Of a stretch of 64,000 bases of DNA, positions 26,775 through 35,594 are shown piece after piece. The stretch comes from Bacteroidota bacterium (GTDB lineage: Bacteria; Bacteroidota; Bacteroidia; Bacteroidales; VadinHA17), in NCBI GenBank assembly GCA_003250475.1, contig QKGI01000045.1:1-64000 (forward strand). Direction: 5' to 3'. The notes under the pieces were generated by a model that saw only the letters and a program-made list of their open reading frames with translations, ran no database searches and had not been told where the DNA came from. The first letter of the stretch is position 1; every line of letters starts with the position of its first letter. The position numbers and the translations under genes were made by a program.

Positions 26775-27674
26775 TCAGCACGCTTTAAGCGCCGACGTAA
26801 TATCAGGGTAGGCGAATATATAACCTTCCCTGGTAATATGCTCTGATGAGATACGGCTGCCGCTGGTAAGCACAACCGACATCTCACCCAGGATAAGCCT
26901 CAGCAGCCAGGCAGGTATGTGTGGAAGGAAGAGGGGCAGGCGTCGTTGACGTGCAATCTCCCTCATAAGCATATCATGGGTAACGTGACCGGGCGCAACT
27001 GCATTGTACGGCCCTGTCATGGTTTCGTCACTCACAGCCCTCATATAGATGCGGCACAGGTCATCGATATGTATCCATGGAAAATACTGGTTGCCTGGCC
27101 CCAGCCTTACTATCAGGCCAGCCCCTGACAGGGCCGTCAGTTTTGCAAGAGCTGACCCGTGCGGAGACAGAACCACCGAAGTCCGGACCTTCACCACCCT
27201 GACCCCCGCCCCGGCAAAGCTGTCTGCAGCTTCTTCCCACAGACGGCAAGTCTCTCCCAGGAAGTCGCCTGCAGGAGGGTCGCTCTCACTGTAGATGCGT
27301 TCTGACGTCACAGAGCCATATATGCCTGTTGCCGAAGCCGTAATGAACGCGGAGGGTATTATGCCTGCTGCGACTGTAGCCCTGAATATCATACGGGCTG
27401 TTGTTACCCTGCTTCCGGTTATCTCTCTTTTTCTTGCCCCGGTCCACCTCCCGGCGCCGATGTTTGCTCCGGCAAGGTGTATTATTGTGTCGCCCTGATG
27501 AAAAGCATCTCCGTCGCAATAACCTGTACGAGGATCCCACCGGAATGACCTGAAAGCACTGTTCTCCCGCGGTCTCCGGGACAGGTGCACAACCTCATTA
27601 TTGTCCTGAAGAAGCAGTGAGCTCAGGTGCCTGCCGACAAGCCCGTTACCCCCGGTGACTACCACCCTTGGCAT
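26775..27674 (-). CDS. TIGR01777-family NAD(P)-dependent epimerase (YfcH/SDR39U1-like)
   Basis: 299-residue extended short-chain dehydrogenase. N-terminal Rossmann motif is VVTGGNGLVGRHLSSLL, with TIIHLAGANIGAGRW in the NAD-binding half. The C-terminal DUF1731-type segment (about 250-295) ends RISSEHITREGYIFAYPDI. The substrate is unknown across the family. It ends 2 bases after the pmbA stop on the other strand and lies 3 bases downstream of the C_GCAxxG_C_C gene, so those two are probably co-transcribed. Confidence 0.9.
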   Translation of the reverse strand: MPRVVVTGGNGLVGRHLSSLLLQDNNEVVHLSRRPRENSAFRSFRWDPRTGYCDGDAFHQGDTIIHLAGANIGAGRWTGARKREITGSRVTTARMIFRATVAAGIIPSAFITASATGIYGSVTSERIYSESDPPAGDFLGETCRLWEEAADSFAGAGVRVVKVRTSVVLSPHGSALAKLTALSGAGLIVRLGPGNQYFPWIHIDDLCRIYMRAVSDETMTGPYNAVAPGHVTHDMLMREIARQRRLPLFLPHIPAWLLRLILGEMSVVLTSGSRISSEHITREGYIFAYPDITSALKAC

Positions 27675-27677
27675 CTG

Positions 27678-28100
27678 TCAGGAGATCGATTCTATTATCT
27701 CAACTGCATCGGCGATGCATTTCTCACATACTTTCCCTGTCAGGTTCCTGGCAGATATCTGCATCTTACCCTCCGGAGTGTTCAGGTCTTCGCCAAGCAG
27801 CTCCGAACACTGGTCGGTTCCGTTCCTTTCGATAAACAGCCTGTTGAATTCCCGCACCTTGCCGTACACCCTTGTTTTATATTCACCATCAGGTATGCCG
27901 GGCTTTCCGCCTGACATACCAAACCACAGGTATGCTCCCGTAACAGCTCCGCAGGTCTGCTGCAACCTGCCCATGCCCCCGCCAAAAGCTGCGGCGGTCC
28001 CTGCTGCAGATTCACTCTCCCCTGCACATGCCATCAGCACAGCCTGTGCACAGTTGTAACCCTTATGAAACAGGCTGACAGCCTTTCTTGTTTTATTCAT
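27678..28100 (-). CDS. C_GCAxxG_C_C family (putative redox-active) protein
   Basis: The track ORF (265 residues) is over-extended. ATG 28100 gives 140 residues starting MNKTRKAVSLFHKG, right before the conserved GYNCAQAVL. The family Cys pattern is visible: NCAQAV, QQTCGAVTGAYLWFG, DQCSELLG and VCEKCIADA. Members are thought to be redox or metal proteins, but the function is unproven. The extended reading would run through the promoter region of the divergent phosphofructokinase gene. TATTTTTG (28113-28120, minus strand) matches TAnnTTTG, giving a leader of about 8 bases. Confidence 0.85.
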   Translation of the reverse strand: MNKTRKAVSLFHKGYNCAQAVLMACAGESESAAGTAAAFGGGMGRLQQTCGAVTGAYLWFGMSGGKPGIPDGEYKTRVYGKVREFNRLFIERNGTDQCSELLGEDLNTPEGKMQISARNLTGKVCEKCIADAVEIIESIS

Positions 28101-28151
28101 TAGCTTTTTCTTCAAAAATATTAAAAAAAATAAGGAGGGCAGGATTACCTT

Positions 28152-28182
28152 TTTGATATGATTTTGAAATATTCTACTTTTA
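28152..28182 (+). promoter_or_regulatory. Candidate promoter for phosphofructokinase
   Basis: TTTG at 28152-28155 and TACTTTTA at 28175-28182 are 19 bases apart, the expected Bacteroidota spacing. The -7 element has one mismatch to TAnnTTTG (final A). The ATG follows 35 bases later. Confidence 0.5.
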
Positions 28183-28217
28183 CCGCCTGCATTTAAATAT
28201 TTTAATAAAGCATAAAA

Positions 28218-29423
28218 ATGGTAAACCAGAAGAAAATCAAAGGAGTGATTGGTATCCTTACCGGCGGTGGTGATGTCCCGGGGCTTAACCCTGCAATCAG
28301 GGCTGTGACTATCAGGGCCAACAGGGAAGGGTACAAGGTGATAGGGCTTCGGAGAGGATGGGGCGGGATCATTGAGATCATCAGGGACCCCAAGGCAGAC
28401 AACAGTAATTGTTTCCAGGTGCTTACCGACGACATCGTCAACAGGGCAGGAAGGACAGGCGGGACTTACCTGCACACCTCACGTACAAGGCCAAGTCATG
28501 TACCGAAGGCTTATGTCCCGGACCACCTTAAGGACACATATAAGGACGATATGAACGATCTCACCCCCGAGGTTATCAAAAACCTCGAATGGCTGGGGAT
28601 CGATTATCTTATACCTATCGGCGGTGACGACACTCTCAGCTACGGCGTGCATCTTTACAAACAGGGAGTGAAAGTGGTTGCCATTCCCAAGACAATGGAC
28701 AACGATGTCCCGGGCACTGATTATTGCATAGGGTTCAGTACCTGTGTGACCCGCACCATACAGATGACCAATACCCTCCGTACCTCGGCCGGATCACACG
28801 AACGAATCATGGTGCTTGAGGTGTTTGGCCGTTATGCCGGGTTCACGGCGATGCTTCCCACGATGGCAGGAGCAGCCAACAGGTGTGTCATCCCCGAGTA
28901 CAAGTTCGATATCGAACAGCTGACAAAACTGCTGGTTGAAGACCGTAACACAAACCCGAGTCGTTATTCCATCGTTCTTGTCTCTGAAGGAGCTCTCTAC
29001 AAAGGAGGTGAAATGGTCTTCCAGGATAGTGAGCGGGATGCTTATGGCCATGCCAAGCTGGGTGGCATCGGAGACCTTGTCTCTGCAGAGATGAAGGACC
29101 TTACCGCAAAATTCAACGGAGGCAAGACCATCAATATCATAAACCAGAAACTTGGTTATATGGTCAGGGGAGGCGATCCTGACGCCGTTGACTCAATAGT
29201 ACCCATGGCTTTTGGAAACCTGGCCCTGGACCTTATCATGAAGGGAGTGCATGGCAGGGTGGTAGTGCTCAAAAACGGACGCTATGACAATGTACCCATC
29301 GATGTGGTCACCTCTTCAAAAAAGATCGTCAAAGTATCAGAATACTACAATACCGAAAGACTAAGGCCTTATTATTCAAACTTTGAAATGAAGCCTTTCT
29401 TCCTTATGGCGGCCGAGTATTGA
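28218..29423 (+). CDS. 6-phosphofructokinase, probably PPi-dependent or mixed type
   Basis: 401-residue PfkA-family protein phosphorylating fructose-6-phosphate in glycolysis. Motifs: GILTGGGDVPGLNPAIR at the N-terminus, IGGDDTL (135-140), PKTMDNDVPGTD (157-168, catalytic Asp). Two residues set the phosphoryl donor. D138 in GGDD and K158 in PKT replace the two glycines of E. coli ATP-PFK (GGDG, PGT). That pair is the known mark of pyrophosphate-dependent enzymes. I therefore predict PPi use, which would make the step reversible. The gene is flanked by its own promoter and terminator, so it is likely monocistronic. Confidence 0.93.
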   Translation: MVNQKKIKGVIGILTGGGDVPGLNPAIRAVTIRANREGYKVIGLRRGWGGIIEIIRDPKADNSNCFQVLTDDIVNRAGRTGGTYLHTSRTRPSHVPKAYVPDHLKDTYKDDMNDLTPEVIKNLEWLGIDYLIPIGGDDTLSYGVHLYKQGVKVVAIPKTMDNDVPGTDYCIGFSTCVTRTIQMTNTLRTSAGSHERIMVLEVFGRYAGFTAMLPTMAGAANRCVIPEYKFDIEQLTKLLVEDRNTNPSRYSIVLVSEGALYKGGEMVFQDSERDAYGHAKLGGIGDLVSAEMKDLTAKFNGGKTINIINQKLGYMVRGGDPDAVDSIVPMAFGNLALDLIMKGVHGRVVVLKNGRYDNVPIDVVTSSKKIVKVSEYYNTERLRPYYSNFEMKPFFLMAAEY

Positions 29424-29450
29424 AAAAGCATGCCGGGAATGATAAAACAG

Positions 29451-29484
29451 GTGATGCCGGGATATTCCAGGCATCACTTTTTTT
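29451..29484 (+). terminator. Intrinsic terminator after phosphofructokinase
   Basis: Perfect 8-base stem gtgatgcc/ggcatcac (29451-29458 and 29470-29477) with an 11-base loop, followed by seven Ts and, after one A, five more. Confidence 0.88.
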
Positions 29485-29508
29485 ATTTTTACAGCAAATT
29501 TCCGGGGA

Positions 29509-30423
29509 GTGAAACAGGGAACAGTCATAAAATCAACGGGCAGCCGTTATAAGGTGCTTGATGACGAAGGCATAACCTTTGAATGTGTCCTCAAAGGCCG
29601 GTTCAGGGTGAGCGGGGTGCGTACCACAAACCCCGTTGCCGTAGGAGACAGGGTCACATTCGACACGGATGAACTTGTGATAGTCGAACTGTCGCCGAGA
29701 AAAAACTATATCATACGTCGCTCTTCAAACCTCTCGAGAGAATCCCAGATCATTGCTGCGAACATAGACCAGGCATTCCTGGTCATCACCATAAGGATGC
29801 CTTCCACACCGGTAGAGTTTATTGACCGTTTTCTTGCCACTGCGGAGGCATACAGGATCCCTGCCTTCCTGGTCATAAACAAATCAGATCTTTATGATGA
29901 TAAGGATAAAGACCTGGTTGTCAGAATAAAAGAGGTATATGAAAAAATAGGCTATGGTGTCTATATTGTCTCCGTGACGAAGAACGAAGGGATATCAGTT
30001 ATTGAGTCGGCCCTGATGAATAAAATCACCCTTTTATCAGGAAATTCCGGTGTCGGTAAAAGTACCCTTCTCAACAGGCTTAACCCTGCCCTGTCACTCA
30101 GGACGGGCTCAATATCAGACTACCATGAGCAGGGAAAACATATAACCACCTTTCCTGAGATGCATCCTCTTCCCTCGGGCGGATTTGTCATTGACACACC
30201 CGGTATAAGGGGCTTCGGGGTGATTGACTTTGACAGGAACGAGATATACCACTTTTTCCCGGAGATCTTCAGGGTATCATCAGGATGCCGCTATCACAAC
30301 TGCCTCCATCTGAATGAGCCTGACTGCGCAGTCCGCAGAGCCGTGGCCGAAGCTGAAATCGAACCCTGGCGTTACAAAAGCTACATAAGTATACTGCTGG
30401 AGGGCAATGAAAAGTACAGATAA
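29509..30423 (+). CDS. rsgA: Small ribosomal subunit biogenesis GTPase
   Basis: 304-residue circularly permuted GTPase acting in late 30S maturation. An N-terminal OB fold (about 1-70) is followed by the GTPase with G4 NKSD before G1 GNSGVGKST (about 178-186), then DTPG, and a C-terminal zinc knuckle (GCRYHNCLHLNEPDCAV). The start is GTG 29509. An in-frame ATG does not occur before the OB fold. The last 17 bases overlap the start of the histidine kinase gene, so rsgA leads an apparent rsgA-kinase-selU operon. Confidence 0.95.
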   Translation: MKQGTVIKSTGSRYKVLDDEGITFECVLKGRFRVSGVRTTNPVAVGDRVTFDTDELVIVELSPRKNYIIRRSSNLSRESQIIAANIDQAFLVITIRMPSTPVEFIDRFLATAEAYRIPAFLVINKSDLYDDKDKDLVVRIKEVYEKIGYGVYIVSVTKNEGISVIESALMNKITLLSGNSGVGKSTLLNRLNPALSLRTGSISDYHEQGKHITTFPEMHPLPSGGFVIDTPGIRGFGVIDFDRNEIYHFFPEIFRVSSGCRYHNCLHLNEPDCAVRRAVAEAEIEPWRYKSYISILLEGNEKYR

Positions 30424-33271
30424 ACGTTATTTTTACGGCATGAAAGAGCCCGGCATAAAGAAAATAACTCTTGTAGCATATTCTGCTTTCCTCCTGCTGA
30501 TAGTGGTCATGGCGCTTTTTTATTCAAGTCTCTACAGGAACCAGATAGAATATTCAAACAAGATTCTTGACAGGCAGGTCATGATCGCCGGTTCTGACAT
30601 AGACAATACAAGCATGTACATCGTCAGTGATCTTACGGAAATAGATTTTTCTGATGATATCCCGGATTTCTTCACAAACCCGCTGGTCAATGAGCGCGCC
30701 AGGGAGAAGATGAAGCTCTACTATTCAAGGTATGAGGATATTGTTGTAGGGCTGATGCTTTTCAATACCGAAGGTGATGTATATACGCTTTTCAAGGATG
30801 AAGAGAGAAATTCCTGGCTCGACGGGTCATACCGTGCACAGACGGTGCCCCAGATATATACAACCGAGAAGCTCGAACCAGACAGGGATAAATATAAATT
30901 TTACCTGCCCGTCCTGAAGGATGGACAGATACTGGGAAATCTTGTGATCACCATTGACCTTAACCGGTTCTTCTCTAGGATTTTTACAAAATATGATCTC
31001 GAACAGTTTCAGTGGCAGTGGGTTGTAAATGATACGGGCGCTGTTGTCTTTGACAATAACGAGATGAGGGTAAGCTATAACAGGCTTGACAGGATAACCC
31101 TTGCGCTGGAAGATGGCAATTCCGGCAGGTTGACCCATATCATGAAGAATGACGCCAATACAAGTGAAATAATCTCTTCATTTTATCCCGTCAATCTTTT
31201 CGGAATTGATTATGGAATTGTCTTCTCAGCTCCTACTGACTTTTTCCAGAAGTATATAGTAAGAAACTCCATTATCCTCGGTATCCTTACTGTCCTGGTC
31301 ATTCTTTTCATAATACTTAGTTTCAGATATTTTGCCAGGAAACAGGCCCGCCGGTTAAACACTACTTCTGAATCCGAGGAGAGTCTTCTGGCAGTTATTG
31401 ACCAGATGCCTGTAGGTTTCATTATTTACAACGCCGGCAGGGAGATAATCAGGGCTAACAGTAAGGCTGCAGCCCTCTTCTCATATGGCAGTGAAGAAGA
31501 GATGGCTGGCAGGCTGATACCCGACCTCTCCCGGAATGACTACCTGGGTGATTTCCCTGAACGGTTCAGCCATGGGAGGGTTATTAAACTCCCGGGCAGG
31601 GACGGCGACAAGATCATTTTTCTTAACAGCGTTCCTGTAAGATACCTCGGGGAGGAAGTCACGATGGAGGTACTGATAGATGTCACCTCTCTTGAACTGG
31701 CCCGCCGGCAGGAAGCAGATGCAAACATAGCCAAGTCTGAGCTGCTGGCTCGCATGAGCTTTGAGATACGTACTCCTCTTAACGGTATCCTTGGGATGAC
31801 CGAAATGCTTACCAGGGCAGATCTCCCGGAAGAATCAAAAGAGATAGCCAGGCTTCTCAGGCGGTCGGCCGACCTTCTCCTTAACATCATCAACGATATC
31901 TTCGACGTCTCAAAGATGGAGACCGGTAAGATGATACTTGATGAGATTCCGTTCCGGCTCAGGGAAGAGGTGGCATATTGTCTCAACCTTGTCAGGCGGG
32001 AGAATCCGGAAGCGCTTGTCAATTTCGTTTCGCAGGTTGACCAGTCTGTCCCCGAAAACCTCATTGGCGATCCGTACAGGCTGAGACAGGTGATAACCAA
32101 CCTGCTGAACAACTCTCTTGCCGGGACACAGAGCGGTGACATTAAACTGGGATGCAGGGTCATGAGATCCGAGGGGAATCAGTTTACACTGGAGTTTACA
32201 ATTTCAGATACCGGTAATAACTACACCAGGGCAGAGATAAAGAAACTGTTTGGCGACTATATAGCAAACCTGACTGAGCGGTCCGAATGGTCTGAGGATC
32301 TGAAGCTTGGGCCTATCCTGGCAAGGCAGCTGACCGAGCTTATGGGAGGCAGCCTGACTGCGGAGAGCCCGGCGGGGGTGGATGCCTCCGGGCAGGAGAA
32401 GGGACTTAAGGTGATATTCACTATTAAGGTACACCTGAATGAAAAGATAACCAAGCATCTTGATCTTGACAATTACCACGATGCCATGGACATCCGTACT
32501 CTTGCAATAACGGGTACGAATGGCCGCGATGATGACTTCCTGAGCATTATGCACCGTATCGGGCTGCCTGTTTCGGTTACCAGTTTCCAGAAGCATACTA
32601 TCTCGCAGATAAAGACCAGCCTCGCCAGTGAACGGGGACGATATATCCTTCTTGTCATCTTTGACGAGCCTGACACTGACGGCTTCCAGGCTGCAAAGGC
32701 ACTGATGGATGCAGGTCTGACAAGCGAGCATATCGTGCTTATGTTTACCTCAAGAGACCCGAAGGGACACTATGCCAGGTGTGTGGATCTGGGCATAGAC
32801 CATCTCCTTGTGAAACCTTTTGCCGTGGAGGATCTGCTTAATGTTCTCAAGGACCATTTCCCTGCATTCAGGGGTCCGTCAGCAAGACTCAGCGGTAACA
32901 AGGCAGACCTGCCGGATATTCTTGTGGTTGACGACAATTATCTTAACAGAAAAGTGGTGGGCTCCCTTCTTAAGGTGTTGGGTGTGAAGGCGGAATTTGC
33001 ATCAGGCGGTGCCGAAGCAATAGATATGGCAAGGGAAAAATCATATGACCTGATACTCATGGACCTCATCATGCCCGAGATAGACGGATTTGAAGCAGCA
33101 CGCACCATAATCGGATTTGACAGGAATACCCAGATAATAGCCCTTTCAGCGGATACGATGCCTGAGACACGCCAGAAGGCAGAAAAAACAGGCATGAAAG
33201 AGCTTCTCTCAAAACCTGTGACCGTGGAAGAGCTTAGAAGGGTGATAGACAGGTATCACAAGGAGAATTAA
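30407..33271 (+). CDS. Hybrid sensor histidine kinase-like protein with degenerate kinase core
   Basis: 954-residue inner-membrane sensor: TM1 (about 19-41), periplasmic sensor (about 42-283), TM2 (about 284-308), PAS-like domain (about 325-435), HisKA (about 440-510), HATPase (about 550-665), a pseudo-receiver (about 700-815) and a C-terminal receiver (838-950). The H-box reads MSFEIRTPLNG: F452 replaces the phospho-acceptor His. The HATPase N-box is kept (NLLNNS), but the G1 box is DTGNN and the G2 glycines are eroded. The first receiver lacks its Asp. The last is intact (D842/D843, D886, K936). The start at 30407 overlaps rsgA by 17 bases; ATG 30440 is an alternative. selU begins 3 bases after the stop. 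Confidence 0.9.
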   Translation: MKSTDKRYFYGMKEPGIKKITLVAYSAFLLLIVVMALFYSSLYRNQIEYSNKILDRQVMIAGSDIDNTSMYIVSDLTEIDFSDDIPDFFTNPLVNERAREKMKLYYSRYEDIVVGLMLFNTEGDVYTLFKDEERNSWLDGSYRAQTVPQIYTTEKLEPDRDKYKFYLPVLKDGQILGNLVITIDLNRFFSRIFTKYDLEQFQWQWVVNDTGAVVFDNNEMRVSYNRLDRITLALEDGNSGRLTHIMKNDANTSEIISSFYPVNLFGIDYGIVFSAPTDFFQKYIVRNSIILGILTVLVILFIILSFRYFARKQARRLNTTSESEESLLAVIDQMPVGFIIYNAGREIIRANSKAAALFSYGSEEEMAGRLIPDLSRNDYLGDFPERFSHGRVIKLPGRDGDKIIFLNSVPVRYLGEEVTMEVLIDVTSLELARRQEADANIAKSELLARMSFEIRTPLNGILGMTEMLTRADLPEESKEIARLLRRSADLLLNIINDIFDVSKMETGKMILDEIPFRLREEVAYCLNLVRRENPEALVNFVSQVDQSVPENLIGDPYRLRQVITNLLNNSLAGTQSGDIKLGCRVMRSEGNQFTLEFTISDTGNNYTRAEIKKLFGDYIANLTERSEWSEDLKLGPILARQLTELMGGSLTAESPAGVDASGQEKGLKVIFTIKVHLNEKITKHLDLDNYHDAMDIRTLAITGTNGRDDDFLSIMHRIGLPVSVTSFQKHTISQIKTSLASERGRYILLVIFDEPDTDGFQAAKALMDAGLTSEHIVLMFTSRDPKGHYARCVDLGIDHLLVKPFAVEDLLNVLKDHFPAFRGPSARLSGNKADLPDILVVDDNYLNRKVVGSLLKVLGVKAEFASGGAEAIDMAREKSYDLILMDLIMPEIDGFEAARTIIGFDRNTQIIALSADTMPETRQKAEKTGMKELLSKPVTVEELRRVIDRYHKEN

Positions 33272-33274
33272 CAG

Positions 33275-34312
33275 ATGGCCCTGACGTTAAACAGACTTCC
33301 TGCCAGCGAATTCCTCGGGCTCAGGGATACTCTTCCCGTTGTGGATGCCAGATCACCGGGAGAGTACGAACATGGCCATATTCCGAAAGCAGTCAATATT
33401 CCTCTCTTTACTGACAGCCAGAGGGCGGAGGTTGGCACCCTGTATAAAAAAGAGGGTAACACCAGGGCTGTTATCCGTGGTATCGACCTGGCAGCTCCTT
33501 TCATGTCGGAAAAACTCGTCAGGGCACTGGAACTGGCTGCCGGAAAGCAATTGCTTGTGTACTGCTGGCGGGGAGGCATGAGGTCTGAGACCATGGCATG
33601 GCTCTTTTCCACGGGTGGAATTACCCCTTTCATTCTTAATGGCGGCTATAAGTCATACAGGAACCATATCCTTGAAGAGCTTGGCAGGAAGAGGAAATAC
33701 ATCATCCTGGGAGGGCTTACGGGCAGCGGCAAAACAGAGATATTAAATCACCTGATGCATGAGGGAAGACAGGTCACTGACCTCGAATCCCTGGCTTCAC
33801 ACAAGGGATCTGCCTTTGGGGCCCTTGGACAACCACCACAGCCCTCTTCGGAACACTTTGCCAACCTGCTTTATGATGACCTTACCTCCAGGGATGATGA
33901 TGCCGTTACATGGCTTGAAGATGAAAGCCGTAACATAGGAACGGTTTTTATGCCTGACAACTTTTATGAACAGATGCAGGCAGCTCCGGTAATAGCTCTT
34001 ATGATGAGTATAGAGACCCGGATGCCGAGATTGATCAAGGAATATACAGCCTTTCCTGTTGAAAAGATAATAGCCTCGGTGATGAGGATCTCAAAAAGGC
34101 TGGGGGGAGACAGGACGCGTGAGGCTATTGAAGCACTGAAGAGAGGTGATTACGGGACTGCGATAAGGATCACCCTGGAATACTATGACAAGTCATATAA
34201 TTACGGTCTTTCAAAACGGCCGCCAGGGCAGGTGATATTTATCAATACAGACACTGATGACGTGGCTGTCAATGCGGCCCTGGTTGCCGCGGCAGCAGAC
34301 CCGGCAGGTTGA
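33275..34312 (+). CDS. selU: tRNA 2-selenouridine synthase
   Basis: 345-residue MnmH/SelU: N-terminal rhodanese domain with catalytic C97 in VYCWRGGMRS (same position as in the E. coli enzyme), then a P-loop domain (GLTGSGKTE, 147-155). It converts 2-thiouridine at the wobble position of tRNAs for Lys, Glu and Gln through a geranylated intermediate to 2-selenouridine, using selenophosphate. This implies selD elsewhere in the genome. It is third in the rsgA operon, with a gap of 3 bases from the kinase gene. The end converges on the U32 gene with 2 bases between. Confidence 0.94.
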   Translation: MALTLNRLPASEFLGLRDTLPVVDARSPGEYEHGHIPKAVNIPLFTDSQRAEVGTLYKKEGNTRAVIRGIDLAAPFMSEKLVRALELAAGKQLLVYCWRGGMRSETMAWLFSTGGITPFILNGGYKSYRNHILEELGRKRKYIILGGLTGSGKTEILNHLMHEGRQVTDLESLASHKGSAFGALGQPPQPSSEHFANLLYDDLTSRDDDAVTWLEDESRNIGTVFMPDNFYEQMQAAPVIALMMSIETRMPRLIKEYTAFPVEKIIASVMRISKRLGGDRTREAIEALKRGDYGTAIRITLEYYDKSYNYGLSKRPPGQVIFINTDTDDVAVNAALVAAAADPAG

Positions 34313-34314
34313 TG

Positions 34315-35574
34315 TCAGGGTTTGGCCTGCGTTGAGACCTCAATAAGCCTGAATACCTTGTCAGACCGTCGCACAGGTCCGGATATCTTTACAGAGCAGA
34401 GTTCTCCCTTTGCCACGCCCTCAGCCTCATTCTCTGCAGCGTCTCTCAGCCCGGCAACGGTAAATTCCACCGTTCCTGTTGTGGGGCCTGAAAAGATCAG
34501 CTGATCACCTGTTTTCAGGGCGCCCGTCTCAAGTTTTATCTCAGCCACCCCGATCCTGCTGAAATAGTTTGTCACCCTTCCCAGGTATATTTTTCTCTTT
34601 GTGGCAGCAGAGCCGTACGTGGTGGTCCACTCACCCAGCCTCTGGCCAAGATAGTATCCGTCCCAGAACCCCCTGTTGAATACGGTCCTGAGGCGATTCA
34701 TCCATTCTTCCGTCTTTTCACTGCCGAATGTTCCGTCGGCCACGGCGGCAGCTGCTTCCCCGTAGCATTGAGTGACTGTCTTGACATACTCTGCAGACCG
34801 TGCCCTGCCCTCAATCTTCAAAACACGTGCGCCGGAGTCAATTATCTGGTCGAGAAACCTGATGGTGCACAGGTCCTTTGGCGACATAATGTACTGGTTG
34901 TCAATATCAAGTTCATAACCCGTCTCCCTGTCTGTCACAGTATAACCTCTCCTGCAGGTCTGGTAACAATTACCCCTGTTTGCCGAGGCATTGTACTCAT
35001 GGAGACTAAGGTAGCATTTGCCGGATATGGCCATGCACAGGGCGCCATGAACAAACATCTCAAGCCTTATCAGCTCCCCGCCGGGACCGCGTATGTCATC
35101 CTTAATGATGGTGTCATAAATCTTTTTTACCTGCTTCAGATCAAGTTCCCTCGAGAGTACCGCCACATCGGCCCATTGCGAGTAAAACCTCAGAGATTCT
35201 GCATTTGAAATATTGAGCTGGGTGGAGAGGTGTATCTCTATTCCGGACTCTTTTGCTGCGGTGATGGCTGCCTGGTCAGTTGCTATGACTGCCGAGATCC
35301 CTGCCTTCGCTGCGGCAGATACTATCTCTCTCATCTCGCTTATCTCCTCGTCATAGACAACGATGTTCAATGTCAGGTAGCTTTTGAGCCCGTTCTCCAT
35401 GCACAGTGATGCAATGGCAGGCAGGTCGGCGGTGGTGAAGTTGTCCGAAGAACGGGCCCGCATGTTCAGTTTTTCAACACCGAAATAGACAGAATCGGCA
35501 CCGCCCTGTATCGCGGCACGAAGCGACTCCCACGAGCCTGCCGGGGCCATTATCTCTATGTCGCTTCTTTTCAT
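34315..35574 (-). CDS. Peptidase U32 family protein (tRNA/rRNA hydroxylation type)
   Basis: 419 residues of the U32 family. An N-terminal TIM-barrel-like region (IMAPAGSWESLRAAIQGGADSVYFG) is followed by the signature EMFVHGALCMAISGKCYLS (about 170-188) and the conserved Cys pair NRGNCYQTCRRGY. Named relatives (TrhP/YegQ, RlhA/YdcP) take part in prephenate-dependent hydroxylation of tRNA U34 or 23S C2501. The older peptidase label is doubtful. It is the last gene of the minus-strand run pepE-asmA-kinase-U32, 20 bases after the kinase. Which RNA it modifies cannot be told. Confidence 0.9.
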   Translation of the reverse strand: MKRSDIEIMAPAGSWESLRAAIQGGADSVYFGVEKLNMRARSSDNFTTADLPAIASLCMENGLKSYLTLNIVVYDEEISEMREIVSAAAKAGISAVIATDQAAITAAKESGIEIHLSTQLNISNAESLRFYSQWADVAVLSRELDLKQVKKIYDTIIKDDIRGPGGELIRLEMFVHGALCMAISGKCYLSLHEYNASANRGNCYQTCRRGYTVTDRETGYELDIDNQYIMSPKDLCTIRFLDQIIDSGARVLKIEGRARSAEYVKTVTQCYGEAAAAVADGTFGSEKTEEWMNRLRTVFNRGFWDGYYLGQRLGEWTTTYGSAATKRKIYLGRVTNYFSRIGVAEIKLETGALKTGDQLIFSGPTTGTVEFTVAGLRDAAENEAEGVAKGELCSVKISGPVRRSDKVFRLIEVSTQAKP

Positions 35575-35594
35575 TTCTTACTGTAAGTGGAATA

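Noticed and set aside
28101-28475. N-terminal extension of the C_GCAxxG_C_C ORF to 265 residues
   Set aside because: It runs antisense through the phosphofructokinase start and its promoter; the family begins at ATG 28100.
31540-32163. 207-residue minus-strand ORF
   Set aside because: Antisense shadow of the hybrid kinase gene; no domain seen.
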